Source: Litoreibacter ascidiaceicola
GTDB taxonomy: Bacteria; Pseudomonadota; Alphaproteobacteria; Rhodobacterales; Rhodobacteraceae
DNA length: 64,000 nucleotides
Assembly: GCF_900129235.1 (NCBI RefSeq)
Contig: NZ_FQUV01000001.1
Span: 186,001-250,000 of the forward strand
Direction: 5' to 3'
In this document: in pieces, positions 25,061 through 33,724 of the stretch
Layout of the letters: each line of letters starts with the position of its first letter
Numbering within the stretch: position 1 is the first letter of the stretch
Program-made: the position numbers and the translations under genes
Notes under the pieces: model-generated
What the model was told of the DNA's origin: nothing
Database searches by the model: none
Seen by the model: only the letters and a program-made list of their open reading frames with translations

Positions 25061-25798
25061 TTAGATCATCGCCATTCCGCCATTCACATGCAGCGTAGTG
25101 CCCGTAGTATAACCCGCTTCAGCGCTGGCAAGATAGAGGGCAGCTGCCGCAATTTCACCCGCATCGCCCATCCGGCCCGCAGGAATTTGCCCAAGGATGC
25201 CGGATTTCTGGTCATCCGTCAGCTTCTCGGTCATCGGCGTGGTGATGAACCCCGGCGCGATGCAGTTGACGGTGATCCCCCGCGACGCGACCTCGTAGGC
25301 CAGCGACTTGGACATACCCACCATGCCCGCCTTGGATGCCGCATAGTTGCCCTGTCCCGGATTTCCCGTGGCCCCCACGACCGACGAGATATTGACGATC
25401 CGCCCCCACCGCGCCTTCATCATGCCACGCAAAACGCCTTTGCACAGCTTGAAGGTCGAGGTCAGGTTCACGTCGATCACCGACTGCCATTCGTCATCCG
25501 ACATGCGCATGAACAGGTTGTCGCGGGTGATACCGGCGTTGTTGACCAGAATGTCCACCGCACCCATCGCCTCGACGGCCTGCTTGGGCAGCGCGTCTAC
25601 GGCCTCGAAATCACTCAGGTTGCAGGGCAGCACATGCGCGCGCTCGCCCAGCTCTGACGCCAAGGCCTCCAACGGCTCCACTCGCGTGCCGGACAGGGCG
25701 ACCGTTGCCCCTTGCGCGTGCAAGATTTTGGCAATCTCTCCGCCAATCCCGCCGGACGCACCCGTTACAAGCGCCGATTTTCCTTTTAGGTTAAACAT
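25061..25798 (-). CDS. fabG: 3-oxoacyl-ACP reductase (245 aa)
   Basis: A short-chain dehydrogenase: cofactor site TGASGGIGGEIAKIL, NNAGITRDNLFMRM, the catalytic Ser in VNISSVVGATGNPG and YAASKAGMVGMSKSLA. It ends NGGMAMI, typical for FabG. It reduces 3-oxoacyl-ACP with NADPH. Its position before acpP and after the lipoprotein gene and fabD marks the fatty acid synthesis cluster. Confidence 0.98.
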   Translation of the reverse strand: MFNLKGKSALVTGASGGIGGEIAKILHAQGATVALSGTRVEPLEALASELGERAHVLPCNLSDFEAVDALPKQAVEAMGAVDILVNNAGITRDNLFMRMSDDEWQSVIDVNLTSTFKLCKGVLRGMMKARWGRIVNISSVVGATGNPGQGNYAASKAGMVGMSKSLAYEVASRGITVNCIAPGFITTPMTEKLTDDQKSGILGQIPAGRMGDAGEIAAAALYLASAEAGYTTGTTLHVNGGMAMI

Positions 25799-25822
25799 CT
25801 TACTGCCCTTTCTTAATGTGTC

Positions 25823-26383
25823 TCAGCGTGTCACCACGCCGTATTTAATCAATTCGCCTCGCGTCATGACATGCACCTCGTTGAACGATGCGGCCTCTAC
25901 CGTGAACCAGTAGAAGGCGTCAGACCCCAGCATATCCTCGATATAACCCCGCGTCGGTTCGTGCTGCTTTGATCCCCGCGGGTAGTCGCGGGCGGAGCCG
26001 AAACCGGTCTCCCACTCATGCACACCCACGACAGCGCCCGCAGGCACCGTGCGTTGCACCCCTGCCAGAAACAGGTCCACCCCGCCGGAAAACACTTCCG
26101 AGCTTGGCAGCATCCGCGTCGCCAGACCCCGTTCGCGAAGGGTGTAGCCCATCTCGGCCACCACTTCGGCATCCAGCGAGCCGTCGATCTGGCCGAGCAC
26201 CACTTCTCGCAACGCCGGATTGCTGTCCAAAACATCGACAAACTGCCGCAAGGCCCGCGTGTTGATGACGCCATCCATGCGCAGGCTTTGCCCCTCGACC
26301 TGCATATTCAGGGTCTGGGACATGTTCTCCACCGTCCCGCAGCCCGCCACGAGGGCGAGCGAGAGCAGTCGGGCTTTAAGCAT
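25823..26383 (-). CDS. Lipoprotein with possible ClpP-like fold, function unknown (186 aa)
   Basis: The N-terminus MLKARLLSLALVAGCGTVEN is a lipoprotein signal (lipobox ALVAGC, Cys about 15). The middle has strand-helix units (LRMDGVINTRALRQFVDVLD, REVVLGQIDGSLDAEVVAEM), then SSEVFSGGVDLFLAGVQRT and AGAVVGVHEWETGFGSARD. The last two resemble the segments around the active site in ClpP-like periplasmic proteins of the COG3904 type, but the usual Ser/Cys pattern is not plain, so activity is doubtful. It overlaps the fabD stop by 8 bases and lies 24 bases before fabG, so it is cotranscribed with them. Confidence 0.6.
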   Translation of the reverse strand: MLKARLLSLALVAGCGTVENMSQTLNMQVEGQSLRMDGVINTRALRQFVDVLDSNPALREVVLGQIDGSLDAEVVAEMGYTLRERGLATRMLPSSEVFSGGVDLFLAGVQRTVPAGAVVGVHEWETGFGSARDYPRGSKQHEPTRGYIEDMLGSDAFYWFTVEAASFNEVHVMTRGELIKYGVVTR

Positions 26384-27314
26384 TCAACGCTTCCACCGCG
26401 GCCTTGACGTCATCCGCCGAGCCGATCGCCCGTGTGCCAATATCGCGGTTGATGCGACGGATCATGCCAGACAGGGCCTTGCCCGCGCCAATCTCCCAGA
26501 TCTCGGTCACGCCCTGCGTGCCCATATATTCAACACTTTCACGCCAGCGCACGGAGCCTGTGATCTGCTCGACCAGAAGCGTGCGGATAGTTGACGAACT
26601 GCTAACCGAGGACGCCAATACGTTCGCCACCAGCGGCACGGAAGGGTCCTCGATATCCACATCGTCCAAGGCTTCGGCCATGGCGCGCGCTGCGGGTTCC
26701 ATCAAGGCACAGTGAAACGGCGCGCTGACGGGCAACAGCACCGCGCGCTTGGCACCGCGCGCTTTGGCAAGCTCCACCGCGCGCTCCACGGCGCCCTTGT
26801 GGCCGGACACCACAACCTGGCTGGGATCATTGTCATTGGCGGCTTGGCACACCTCATCGCCCGCAGCTTCCTCGGCCACGGCCTGAACCGTCTCGAAGTC
26901 CAAGCCCAGTAGCGCCGCCATCGCACCGACGCCTACCGGCACGGCTTCCTGCATCGCCAACCCGCGTGTGCGCAACAAGCGCGCGGTATTTGCCACGGAA
27001 ATGGACCCCGCCGCTGCAAGGGCCGAGTATTCCCCAAGCGAATGGCCCGCCACGAAAGACGCCGCGTCAACGCCAACCCCTTCGGATTTCAACGCCGCCA
27101 TTACCGCCAAGGACGTCGCCATCAGCGCGGGTTGGGCGTTCTGCGTCAGGGTCAGTGTGTCCTGCTCTCCTTCCCAAATCAGAGCGGACAGCTTTTCGCC
27201 TAAGGCCTCGTCCACCTCGTCGAACACGGCTTTGGCCTCGGGATAGGTCTCCGCCAAATCGCGTCCCATCCCGATGGTCTGGGCCCCTTGGCCCGGAAAT
27301 ACAAATGCGCGCAT
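26376..27314 (-). CDS. fabD: Malonyl CoA-acyl carrier protein transacylase (312 aa)
   Basis: The family start FVFPGQGAQTIGMGRDLAE, the nucleophile in FVAGHSLGEYSALAAAG, the catalytic His region in PVSAPFHCALMEPAA, and QITGSVRWRESVEYM are all present. It moves malonyl from CoA to ACP. It is first in the fabD-lipoprotein-fabG series and divergent from the exoD-like gene. Confidence 0.97.
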   Translation of the reverse strand: MRAFVFPGQGAQTIGMGRDLAETYPEAKAVFDEVDEALGEKLSALIWEGEQDTLTLTQNAQPALMATSLAVMAALKSEGVGVDAASFVAGHSLGEYSALAAAGSISVANTARLLRTRGLAMQEAVPVGVGAMAALLGLDFETVQAVAEEAAGDEVCQAANDNDPSQVVVSGHKGAVERAVELAKARGAKRAVLLPVSAPFHCALMEPAARAMAEALDDVDIEDPSVPLVANVLASSVSSSSTIRTLLVEQITGSVRWRESVEYMGTQGVTEIWEIGAGKALSGMIRRINRDIGTRAIGSADDVKAAVEALNA

Positions 27315-27484
27315 ATGGCTGCTCCCCTGTTCGTTTGTGGTGTTTTTTAAAGGTCTAGCCGACCCGCCGCCGCCTCACAAGCACGACAAGCCGTCTGCGG
27401 TATGTTTGGGCGACGCGAAATATGGTCACTTGATCGGGGCTGGATTAAGCTGGCGACTCGCCGCGCGCGGTCCCGGGAGAGCAA

Positions 27485-28063
27485 ATGTTGGACGAAAACG
27501 AAAGTCTGGTCGCCTTGGTCGACAGGATCGTCGACGTGGCGGGACCGGATCAGATCAAGCTGGAAGAGCTGGTGCAAGCCGTCGGGCATGCAAGTTTTAC
27601 CCCGATGCTGCTGGTCCCTGCTATTGCCTTGGCAACACCGCTTAGCGGGATACCATTGTTTTCGTCCTTCATGGGCGTCCTGATCTTCCTTGTTTCGGTG
27701 CAGATGCTGCTCAGACGCGACCACCTTTGGCTTCCACAATGGCTGCTCCGCCGCAAAGCCGATAGTTCACGCGTCAAGGGTGCGTTCAAGCGGATACGTC
27801 CGGCAATGGCATGGCTCGACGCACATACGGATGAGCGGCTGGCGGCCTTTTTCCACCGGCCGCTGATCTTCATTCCGCAATTGCTGTGCGTGCTGTCCGG
27901 TCTCATCTTGCCGATGCTGGAACTGGTGCCGTTTTCATCCTCCCCGATCGGCTGCGCTGTGGCGTTGCTGGCCCTCGCGATGCTGGCGCGCGACGGGTTG
28001 TATCTGGTGCTGGGGCTGATCCCCTATGGGTGTGTTGCATGGCTGGTGCTCCGCATTATCTAG
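27485..28063 (+). CDS. ExoD-family exopolysaccharide synthesis protein (192 aa)
   Basis: The N-terminal half has LEELVQAVGHASFTPMLLVP and SGIPLFSSFMGVLIFLVSVQML, characteristic of ExoD. Three or four hydrophobic segments follow (IFIPQLLCVLSGLILPMLEL, AVALLALAMLARDGLYLVLG). ExoD was named from a Rhizobium mutant with altered exopolysaccharide; the biochemical role is not known. GGGAGAG lies before the ATG. It is monocistronic by position. Confidence 0.85.
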   Translation: MLDENESLVALVDRIVDVAGPDQIKLEELVQAVGHASFTPMLLVPAIALATPLSGIPLFSSFMGVLIFLVSVQMLLRRDHLWLPQWLLRRKADSSRVKGAFKRIRPAMAWLDAHTDERLAAFFHRPLIFIPQLLCVLSGLILPMLELVPFSSSPIGCAVALLALAMLARDGLYLVLGLIPYGCVAWLVLRII

Positions 28064-28201
28064 CAGAACGGACTTCGGGACATCAGAAAGCCCAAAGTCG
28101 CGCAGCACCTGAAATAACGGCAGTGGCATGCACGGTTTCGTGCTTTCAGCTTCCACCCGATCGCGTTTAGTCTGACACCGGACATACACAGGAGCAGCCC
28201 G

Positions 28202-29395
28202 ATGCGCGGCAACAGCACGACGACCTACGGGTCTGTCACCAAAAGTTTCCACTGGCTGATCGCCCTGCTGATCATCACCATGATCCCGCTCGGCATCTAT
28301 GCCAACGGGCTTCCCTATGACACCGGCGAGGCACTGGCGTTCAAGGCGCAGATGTTCTCGATCCACAAAACTCTTGGCGTGTTCATCTTCTTCACCGCGC
28401 TGGCCCGCATCGCATGGGCCATCTCGCAGCCCAAGCCCGCGTTGCTGAACGCAGACAAGCGGTTGGAGACCATGCTGGCCGAACTCGTCCACTGGACGCT
28501 TTATGCCGCCCTAGTGCTGGTCCCGCTGACCGGCTGGATTCACCACGCGGCGACCACAGGCTTTGCGCCGATCTGGTGGCCGTTCGGGCAAGGCCTGCCT
28601 TTCGTGCCGAAGGACGACAGTTTCGCGCATATCTTCGCCTCGCTGCACATCGTGTTCGAGCGGGTCTTGGCCATATCTATCTTCCTGCACGTGGCAGGCG
28701 CGTTGAAGCACCACTTCATCGACAAAGACATAACCCTGAAACGTATGACCCCCGGCATCACCGAGCCTGACAGTGTGCCGGAACAACACCGCTCCGCCCT
28801 GCCGATCATCGGCGCGGTTGGGGCGTATCTGCTGGCGCTGGTTGTGGGTGCCAACCTTGGATTGTTCGCCGCTACCGAGCAGGACAGCGTGCCAAGGCTC
28901 GCGGCGGTCGAAAGCGGCTGGACGGTCCAAAGCGGCACATTGGCGATCACCGTGCGCCAGCTGGGCAGCGACGTGGAGGGCAGCTTTGCCGATTGGACCG
29001 CCGCCATTAACTTTTCCGAAACACCCGATGCGAACGGTGTCCATGGCGATGTGGAGGTGCAGGTCGCAATCGGCTCGCTCAGCCTCGGCTCCGTTACCGC
29101 GCAGGCCCTTGGCCCCGACTTCTTCGACGCGGCAACCCATGACACTGCCACCTTCAAGGCCGATATTCTGGAAGATGGCCCAACCTACACGGCAAACGGC
29201 ACATTGACCCTGAAAGGCATGGAGGCGCCGGTGAACCTGCCCTTCTCGCTGCAAATCGACGGGGATACCGCCGTGATGCAGGGTCAGACGCGGCTGAACC
29301 GGACCAGCTTCAACATTGGCGAAACTTATCCCGACGAAAGTTCGGTGGGCTTTGATGTGGCCGTGACGGTCAACCTGACCGCCACACGCAACTAG
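28202..29395 (+). CDS. Cytochrome b561 - YceI fusion protein (397 aa)
   Basis: Residues 1-185 are a four-helix cytochrome b561 domain with paired histidines in KSFHWLIALLIITMIPLG, HKTLGVFIFFTALARIAW, LVHWTLYAALVLVPLTGWIHH and HIVFERVLAISIFLHVAGA. A further helix (IGAVGAYLLALVVGANLGL) leads to a C-terminal YceI lipocalin-like domain in the periplasm (about 230-397; MEAPVNLPFSLQIDGDTAV, LNRTSFNIGETYPDES). The fused arrangement suggests electron transfer to or from an isoprenoid-type ligand, such as a quinone, held by the YceI part; this is inference. A Pro/Asp-rich 3' end has only 4 bases' overlap with otnK on the other strand. Confidence 0.9.
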   Translation: MRGNSTTTYGSVTKSFHWLIALLIITMIPLGIYANGLPYDTGEALAFKAQMFSIHKTLGVFIFFTALARIAWAISQPKPALLNADKRLETMLAELVHWTLYAALVLVPLTGWIHHAATTGFAPIWWPFGQGLPFVPKDDSFAHIFASLHIVFERVLAISIFLHVAGALKHHFIDKDITLKRMTPGITEPDSVPEQHRSALPIIGAVGAYLLALVVGANLGLFAATEQDSVPRLAAVESGWTVQSGTLAITVRQLGSDVEGSFADWTAAINFSETPDANGVHGDVEVQVAIGSLSLGSVTAQALGPDFFDAATHDTATFKADILEDGPTYTANGTLTLKGMEAPVNLPFSLQIDGDTAVMQGQTRLNRTSFNIGETYPDESSVGFDVAVTVNLTATRN

Positions 29396-30648
29396 AGTTT
29401 TGCCAGCGCGTCGGCAAAGAAGCTCTCCGCGCCGAAATTGCCCGATTTGAGGGTCAGGGCGATGTCCTGCCCCGCGCTTGTGGCAAAGCACCACGGCACG
29501 CCGGGCGCGATCTCCGCGCCGATGGTCAGTTGCGTCACGCCAAGCGCCTTGGTCACGGCGCCGGAGGTCTCGCCCCCCGCCACCACAAAACGCCGCACGC
29601 CCAACTCGCGGGCTTTCACCGCAAGGGCGGCCAAGGCGTCCTCAACCAGTTGGCCCGCTTTGGCGACGCCCAGCTTTTCTTGTGCGGCTTTCACCGAGGA
29701 TGGCTCCGCCGTGGCGTAGATGATCTTGGCGCTGTCCACGGGCTGCTTTTCCAGCCACGCTGTTGCTGCGTCCGCACCGTTCCGGGCCAGATCCAGCGGG
29801 TCCAGACGGAGACCGTCGGCCTGCTCCAGATACGCCGCAACCTGCGCGCGGGTCATGGCGGAGCAACTGCCGGACAGCACGATTGCCCCTTCGGCCAGTG
29901 ATGGTGTTTCCATCTTCGGGGAGTCGGTTTTGAGCGTTCCGTCCTCAAGATACAACTCCGGCAAGGCCATCGCCACGGCGCTACCGCCAGTGAGCAAAAC
30001 CATGTCGCGGCAAGCCTCCGAGATCACATACAGATCGTCATTCGACACCGCATCGACCACCACATGCATCACGCCGTCGGCTCGCAACTCCGCCAAACGG
30101 TCGCGCAGGGCGTCGGCCCCCTTCTCGACGACCAAGCGGTTCGCCAGCCCCACGAGGCGCGTCACCTGCGGCTCCAGCAGACGCATCAGGTTGCTGTCGC
30201 GCATGGGTGTCAGCGGGTGGTCCTTCATCGGGCTTTCCGCCAAGGGCTGCTCCCCCACGAACAGGTTGCCCATGAAGATCGCGCGGCCGTTTTCGGGGAA
30301 TGCGGGGCAATAGATCGTCTGCTCCGTGCCGAGCCTGTCCATCAACGCCTCCGCCACGGGGCCGATATTGCCGTCCGCTGTGCTGTCAAAGGTTGAGCAA
30401 TACTTCCAGAAGAACCGCGCTGCGCCCGCAGCCCTGAGCCAGTCCAGCGCGCGCAGGCATTCGGCCACGGCAACGGACGCAGGCTCCGTACGGCACTTGA
30501 GGGCGATCACTTCGAACGCGGCAGTGTCGGACGGCGGCGCGTCCGGCACCCCCATATGCAGGTTCACCTTCACCCCGGACCGCGCCAGCAACCCCGCCAG
30601 ATCGGTCGCACCTGTGAAATCGTCGGCGATGCAGCCGAGGACGGTCAT
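29392..30648 (-). CDS. otnK: Four-carbon acid sugar kinase, 3-oxo-tetronate kinase type (418 aa)
   Basis: The N-terminal substrate domain has LGCIADDFTGATDLAGLLAR and KYCSTFDSTADGNIGPVAEA; the C-terminal nucleotide-binding domain has VLSGSCSAMTRAQVAAYLEQ and VVAGGETSGAVTKALG. These are signatures of the SBD/NBD four-carbon acid sugar kinase family. With the dehydrogenase upstream it would phosphorylate the 3-oxo product of a tetronate such as L-threonate. It overlaps ltnD by 4 bases. The aldolase and isomerase genes usually found in such operons are not next to it. Confidence 0.9.
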   Translation of the reverse strand: MTVLGCIADDFTGATDLAGLLARSGVKVNLHMGVPDAPPSDTAAFEVIALKCRTEPASVAVAECLRALDWLRAAGAARFFWKYCSTFDSTADGNIGPVAEALMDRLGTEQTIYCPAFPENGRAIFMGNLFVGEQPLAESPMKDHPLTPMRDSNLMRLLEPQVTRLVGLANRLVVEKGADALRDRLAELRADGVMHVVVDAVSNDDLYVISEACRDMVLLTGGSAVAMALPELYLEDGTLKTDSPKMETPSLAEGAIVLSGSCSAMTRAQVAAYLEQADGLRLDPLDLARNGADAATAWLEKQPVDSAKIIYATAEPSSVKAAQEKLGVAKAGQLVEDALAALAVKARELGVRRFVVAGGETSGAVTKALGVTQLTIGAEIAPGVPWCFATSAGQDIALTLKSGNFGAESFFADALAKL

Positions 30649-31544
30649 ACCATGCCCGGCAGTTTGATGCCGCCTTTGGTCGCCAGCAGTTTCGCCACCG
30701 CCGCGTCATCCTCGCGGCCCATGCCAGCGGCGGAGGCCTCCTTGAACAAGGCCAGCGCAGTTTGCGACAGCGGCACCGGATGATCCGCCGCCTCGCCGGT
30801 CACAATGCCCAGATCCTTCACGAAAATATCCACCGCAGAATGGGGGGTGTAGTCCCCTTCAACGATATGCGCGCCGCGATTGCCGAACATCCACGAATTG
30901 CCCGCGCATTCCTGAATGACCTCGTGCAGCATCCCCAGATCAAGACCGATCTTCGCCCCCAAAGTCAGCGCCTCGGCGGCGGCGGCGATGTGGACGCCGG
31001 CCAAAAGCTGGTTGATCATCTTGACCTGAGAGCCTTTGCCCGCCGCATCGCCCAAGCGGTAGACCTTGCTGGCAATCGCATCCAGACACGGCCCTGCCTT
31101 GTCGAACGCTTCCGCACGGCCCGAGGCCATGATCGTCATCTCGCCCGTCAACGCTTTGGCCGACCCGCCCGACACTGGCGCATCCAGCGCCATCATGCCT
31201 GCCGCTTCCAGCCGCTCTGCCAGATCAATGGCCCGCGTCGGCTCCATGGTCACGCAGGTCACGAAAACAGTGCCGTCCTGCGCCGCCGCAACCGCGCCGC
31301 CTGCCCCGAACAGAACATCTTCGGCCTGTGCGCCGTTCACGACGAAGACGAACACAACGTCAACTCCTGCACAGGCTTCGCTCACCGAGGTAAAGCTCGT
31401 GCCGCCCTCGGCGGTGAATCTCTCCAACACGTCGCCGCGGATATCTACGCCTCGTGTTTCAATGCCAGCGCGCAGCAGCGATACCGCCGCACCCCACCCC
31501 ATCGAGCCAAGCCCAATGACCGCAGCAGTCATGTGATCTGTCAT
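30645..31544 (-). CDS. ltnD: NAD-dependent 3-hydroxyacid (tetronate) dehydrogenase (299 aa)
   Basis: A beta-hydroxyacid dehydrogenase: cofactor loop VIGLGSMGWGAAVSLLRAG, substrate loop LDAPVSGGSAKALTGEM, catalytic lysine in GKGSQVKMINQLLAGVH. The pair with otnK suggests L-threonate 2-dehydrogenase or a close relative. GGGAGG is well spaced before the ATG at 31544; a second ATG four codons later is possible. The symbol is from context with otnK. Confidence 0.85.
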   Translation of the reverse strand: MTDHMTAAVIGLGSMGWGAAVSLLRAGIETRGVDIRGDVLERFTAEGGTSFTSVSEACAGVDVVFVFVVNGAQAEDVLFGAGGAVAAAQDGTVFVTCVTMEPTRAIDLAERLEAAGMMALDAPVSGGSAKALTGEMTIMASGRAEAFDKAGPCLDAIASKVYRLGDAAGKGSQVKMINQLLAGVHIAAAAEALTLGAKIGLDLGMLHEVIQECAGNSWMFGNRGAHIVEGDYTPHSAVDIFVKDLGIVTGEAADHPVPLSQTALALFKEASAAGMGREDDAAVAKLLATKGGIKLPGMV

Positions 31545-31644
31545 CAGGCCCTCCCAAGCACAAATTTCAAGATTTTATTATAATTTCAAAATTTGTGCCG
31601 TTTTCCGAGAATACTGTCAATCGCCGTTCGGTCTGCGATGAGCC

Positions 31645-31691
31645 CAAAACGAAAAAAGCCCCGCCCGGCACATCACGCCGGACGGGGCTTT
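31645..31691 (-). terminator. Intrinsic terminator of yceI
   Basis: A 9-bp plus 5-bp stem with one mismatch (AAAGCCCCG...CGGGGCTTT, 31655-31691) is followed on the minus strand by TTTTTTCG. Confidence 0.9.
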
Positions 31692-31709
31692 AGCGTTTAA
31701 TTAACCGTA

Positions 31710-32279
31710 TTATTCGGCTTTTTGCGCCTCGATGGAGATCATAACCTGAACCTCATCGCTGATCGCTGGTGCGAACGCACCCAGACCGAAGTCAGAGCGC
31801 AGCAGCGTTGTGGTCGCGTCAAAGCCCAACCACGGCTTGCCCGCCATCGGATGCGTGTCCGACTTGTTCAGCTTGGCGTCCAAAACCACCGATTTGGTGA
31901 CATCGTTCATCGACAAATCACCGGTGATTTTGGCCGTCGCATCGCCGGTCACTTCGATGCCGGTCGAGGTGAATGTGACCATGTCGCCGTCCTCGGCACC
32001 AAAGAAGTCGGGTGACATGAAGTGCCCTGTGCGCTTTTCCCAGCCGGTCAGCATGCTTTTCACTGGCATGGAAACGCTCACCGAAGACGCTGCCGGATCG
32101 GCGTCGTCAAAGGAAATCTCGCCCTCGAACCCCGAGAACATGCCGTAGGTCGTGGAGAAGCCGAGGTGGTTGTAGTTGAACACAACCTGGCTGTGGCTGG
32201 CGTCGAGCGTGTAGCTGTCGGCAGCAAATGAGGCAGTCGAGGCCAGCGCGAAGGCTGTAGCGAGAGCAAGAGTCTTCAT
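31710..32279 (-). CDS. YceI-family periplasmic lipid-binding protein (189 aa)
   Basis: A Sec signal peptide (MKTLALATAFALASTASFAA, cleavage after about 19) precedes a YceI domain: YTLDASHSQVVFNYNHLGFS, GFEGEISFDDADPAASSVSV, SPDFFGAEDGDMVTFTSTGI. YceI proteins are periplasmic lipocalin-like proteins that bind polyisoprenoid-type lipids. It is separate from the cytochrome-fused YceI 2.3 kb away and may have a different ligand. Confidence 0.93.
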   Translation of the reverse strand: MKTLALATAFALASTASFAADSYTLDASHSQVVFNYNHLGFSTTYGMFSGFEGEISFDDADPAASSVSVSMPVKSMLTGWEKRTGHFMSPDFFGAEDGDMVTFTSTGIEVTGDATAKITGDLSMNDVTKSVVLDAKLNKSDTHPMAGKPWLGFDATTTLLRSDFGLGAFAPAISDEVQVMISIEAQKAE

Positions 32280-32468
32280 GTCTGTTTATCCTTTCAAGGA
32301 AATAAAATCGTCGTCGCCTAAAATCGTGGATCGGTGGCGAAAAGCAATCCGGCGGCAATCAACAGTTTGTGTGCGTAAATACGGGGTAGACCTGTGTACG
32401 GGTGCAATTATCCACCATTTTGGCCGTCAAAATGGTACAGTCGGGCATTCAGCACGCGGGATGGGCAG

Positions 32469-33191
32469 ATGATTGGCCTCATCAAAGAGTATTTGGACGA
32501 CTACTTGCGCTTCTGGCAATTGCTGGGCGCGGCGTTGCTACGGCCCATCGTTGAGATATCTTACCGCGTGCGCCACGACAGCGGGTTTCGCAGCTCCGTT
32601 CTGTTTCTAGGCTCTGCGCTACTGACCAATGCGGTGCTGATCACGCTGGTGCTCGGGGACAGCCTGACCGATCTGAGCCGCGTGGTGATCTTGTGCATCC
32701 ACGCGGCGTTCCTGTCGCTGATGGGCTTTGTCAGCTTTGCGCTTGCATGGAGAATTTGCCGCTACGAGGGCGATCTCAAACGCCTGATGCGGCTGGGCTT
32801 CTACTTCAACGGGATTTACGTCACCATCACGACCTTTGCCGCCTTGCTGTTTTACGGGGCGTTCAAGGTGCTCTCGCCGCAGCTTTATGCCATGTATCAC
32901 AAGGGCCTGACCACCTGCGAAGACGGGATCGGCGCTAAAATCCAGCACCTGAACGACCTGATCGCCCAAGACCCGTTGATCGACATGCTCAACGGGGTTC
33001 AGACCACCGTTATCACCATCGCCCTTTTGGTCTATTGGGTCGCCTCTGTCCGGCTGTATTTCCGGCTGTTCCCGATGGGCGTTTGGCGCGGGGCGTTGGC
33101 CTTTGTGTTGGCGCTGGCGTTCTGGCATGTGCTGCTTGTGGTGGACATGCTGTTATTCCTTGCGATCGCAGGTCGGATTAACGGCTGTTGA
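32469..33191 (+). CDS. Unknown inner-membrane protein, about five TM helices (240 aa)
   Basis: I do not recognise a family. From the ATG at 32469 the protein has an N-terminal amphipathic segment (LIKEYLDDYLRFWQLLGAAL) and about five hydrophobic helices (VLFLGSALLTNAVLITLVLG, ILCIHAAFLSLMGFVSFALA, GIYVTITTFAALLFYGAFKV, VITIALLVYWVASVRLYFRL, VLALAFWHVLLVVDMLLFLA). A polar loop with HKGLTTCEDGIGAKIQHLND lies between helices 3 and 4. An upstream GTG gives 25 non-conserved-looking residues. It is divergent from yceI and lies 150 bases before rpsF. Confidence 0.65.
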   Translation: MIGLIKEYLDDYLRFWQLLGAALLRPIVEISYRVRHDSGFRSSVLFLGSALLTNAVLITLVLGDSLTDLSRVVILCIHAAFLSLMGFVSFALAWRICRYEGDLKRLMRLGFYFNGIYVTITTFAALLFYGAFKVLSPQLYAMYHKGLTTCEDGIGAKIQHLNDLIAQDPLIDMLNGVQTTVITIALLVYWVASVRLYFRLFPMGVWRGALAFVLALAFWHVLLVVDMLLFLAIAGRINGC

Positions 33192-33205
33192 GGCCCCCAA
33201 TTCCC

Positions 33206-33240
33206 TTGCGCCCTGCCCGATCCCTGCTATACCGCGCGGA
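33206..33240 (+). promoter_or_regulatory. rpsF: Candidate promoter of rpsF-rpsR-rplI
   Basis: TTGCGC (33206-33211) and TATACC (33228-33233) are separated by 16 bases, giving a predicted transcript start near 33239-33240, exactly where the leader hairpin begins. Confidence 0.55.
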
Positions 33241-33293
33241 CCTTCGTGAAACTATTTGAACCGCGATGCCACTCGTGGATGGGTGCGAAGGTC
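33239..33293 (+). promoter_or_regulatory. Candidate S6:S18-binding leader of rpsF
   Basis: An 8-bp perfect closing stem GACCTTCG / CGAAGGTC (33239-33246, 33286-33293) encloses a small CCAC-TC-GTGG hairpin (33269-33278) preceded by an unpaired CCG (33261-33263). A CCG trinucleotide in an internal loop or bulge is the core of the known leader bound by the S6:S18 complex for autoregulation. It lies 50 bases before the rpsF start. Confidence 0.6.
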
Positions 33294-33342
33294 TTGAATG
33301 CCCGTCCTATGAAGCACGCCTGAAAAGTAAGAGGAATTACAC

Positions 33343-33693
33343 ATGCCAATGTATGAGCACGTGTTTATCTCGCGCCAAGACCTGAGCAACACACAAGCTG
33401 AAGGTCTTATCGAGCACTTCTCCGCAGTCCTGTCGGACAATGGCGGCAAGGTTGTCGAGCACGAGTATTGGGGCCTGAAAACCATGGCCTACAAGATCAA
33501 CAAAAACCGCAAGGGCCACTACGCCTTCGTCCGTTCGGATGCGCCAGCCGCAGCCGTTCAGGAGATGGAACGCCTGATGCGCCTGCATGACGATGTCATG
33601 CGTGTTCTGACCATCAAGGTCGATGCGCACGAAGAAGGCCCATCCGTCCAGATGCAGAAGCGCGACGAGCGTGAACGCCGCCCTCGCAACTGA
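33343..33693 (+). CDS. rpsF: 30S ribosomal protein S6 (116 aa)
   Basis: It begins MPMYEHVFISRQDLSNTQAE and has EYWGLKTMAYKINKNRKGHY and MERLMRLHDDVMRVLTIKV, all S6 signatures. S6 binds the 16S central domain together with S18. AGAGGAA lies before the ATG. First of a three-gene ribosomal operon. Confidence 0.98.
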   Translation: MPMYEHVFISRQDLSNTQAEGLIEHFSAVLSDNGGKVVEHEYWGLKTMAYKINKNRKGHYAFVRSDAPAAAVQEMERLMRLHDDVMRVLTIKVDAHEEGPSVQMQKRDERERRPRN

Positions 33694-33724
33694 TATTGTT
33701 GACCTGAACTTAAGGAGCTAAACC

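Noticed and set aside
28202-29395. Frameshift or sequencing fusion of two genes
   Set aside because: The two domains are joined by a regular linker and helix in one frame; such fusions are known in the group.
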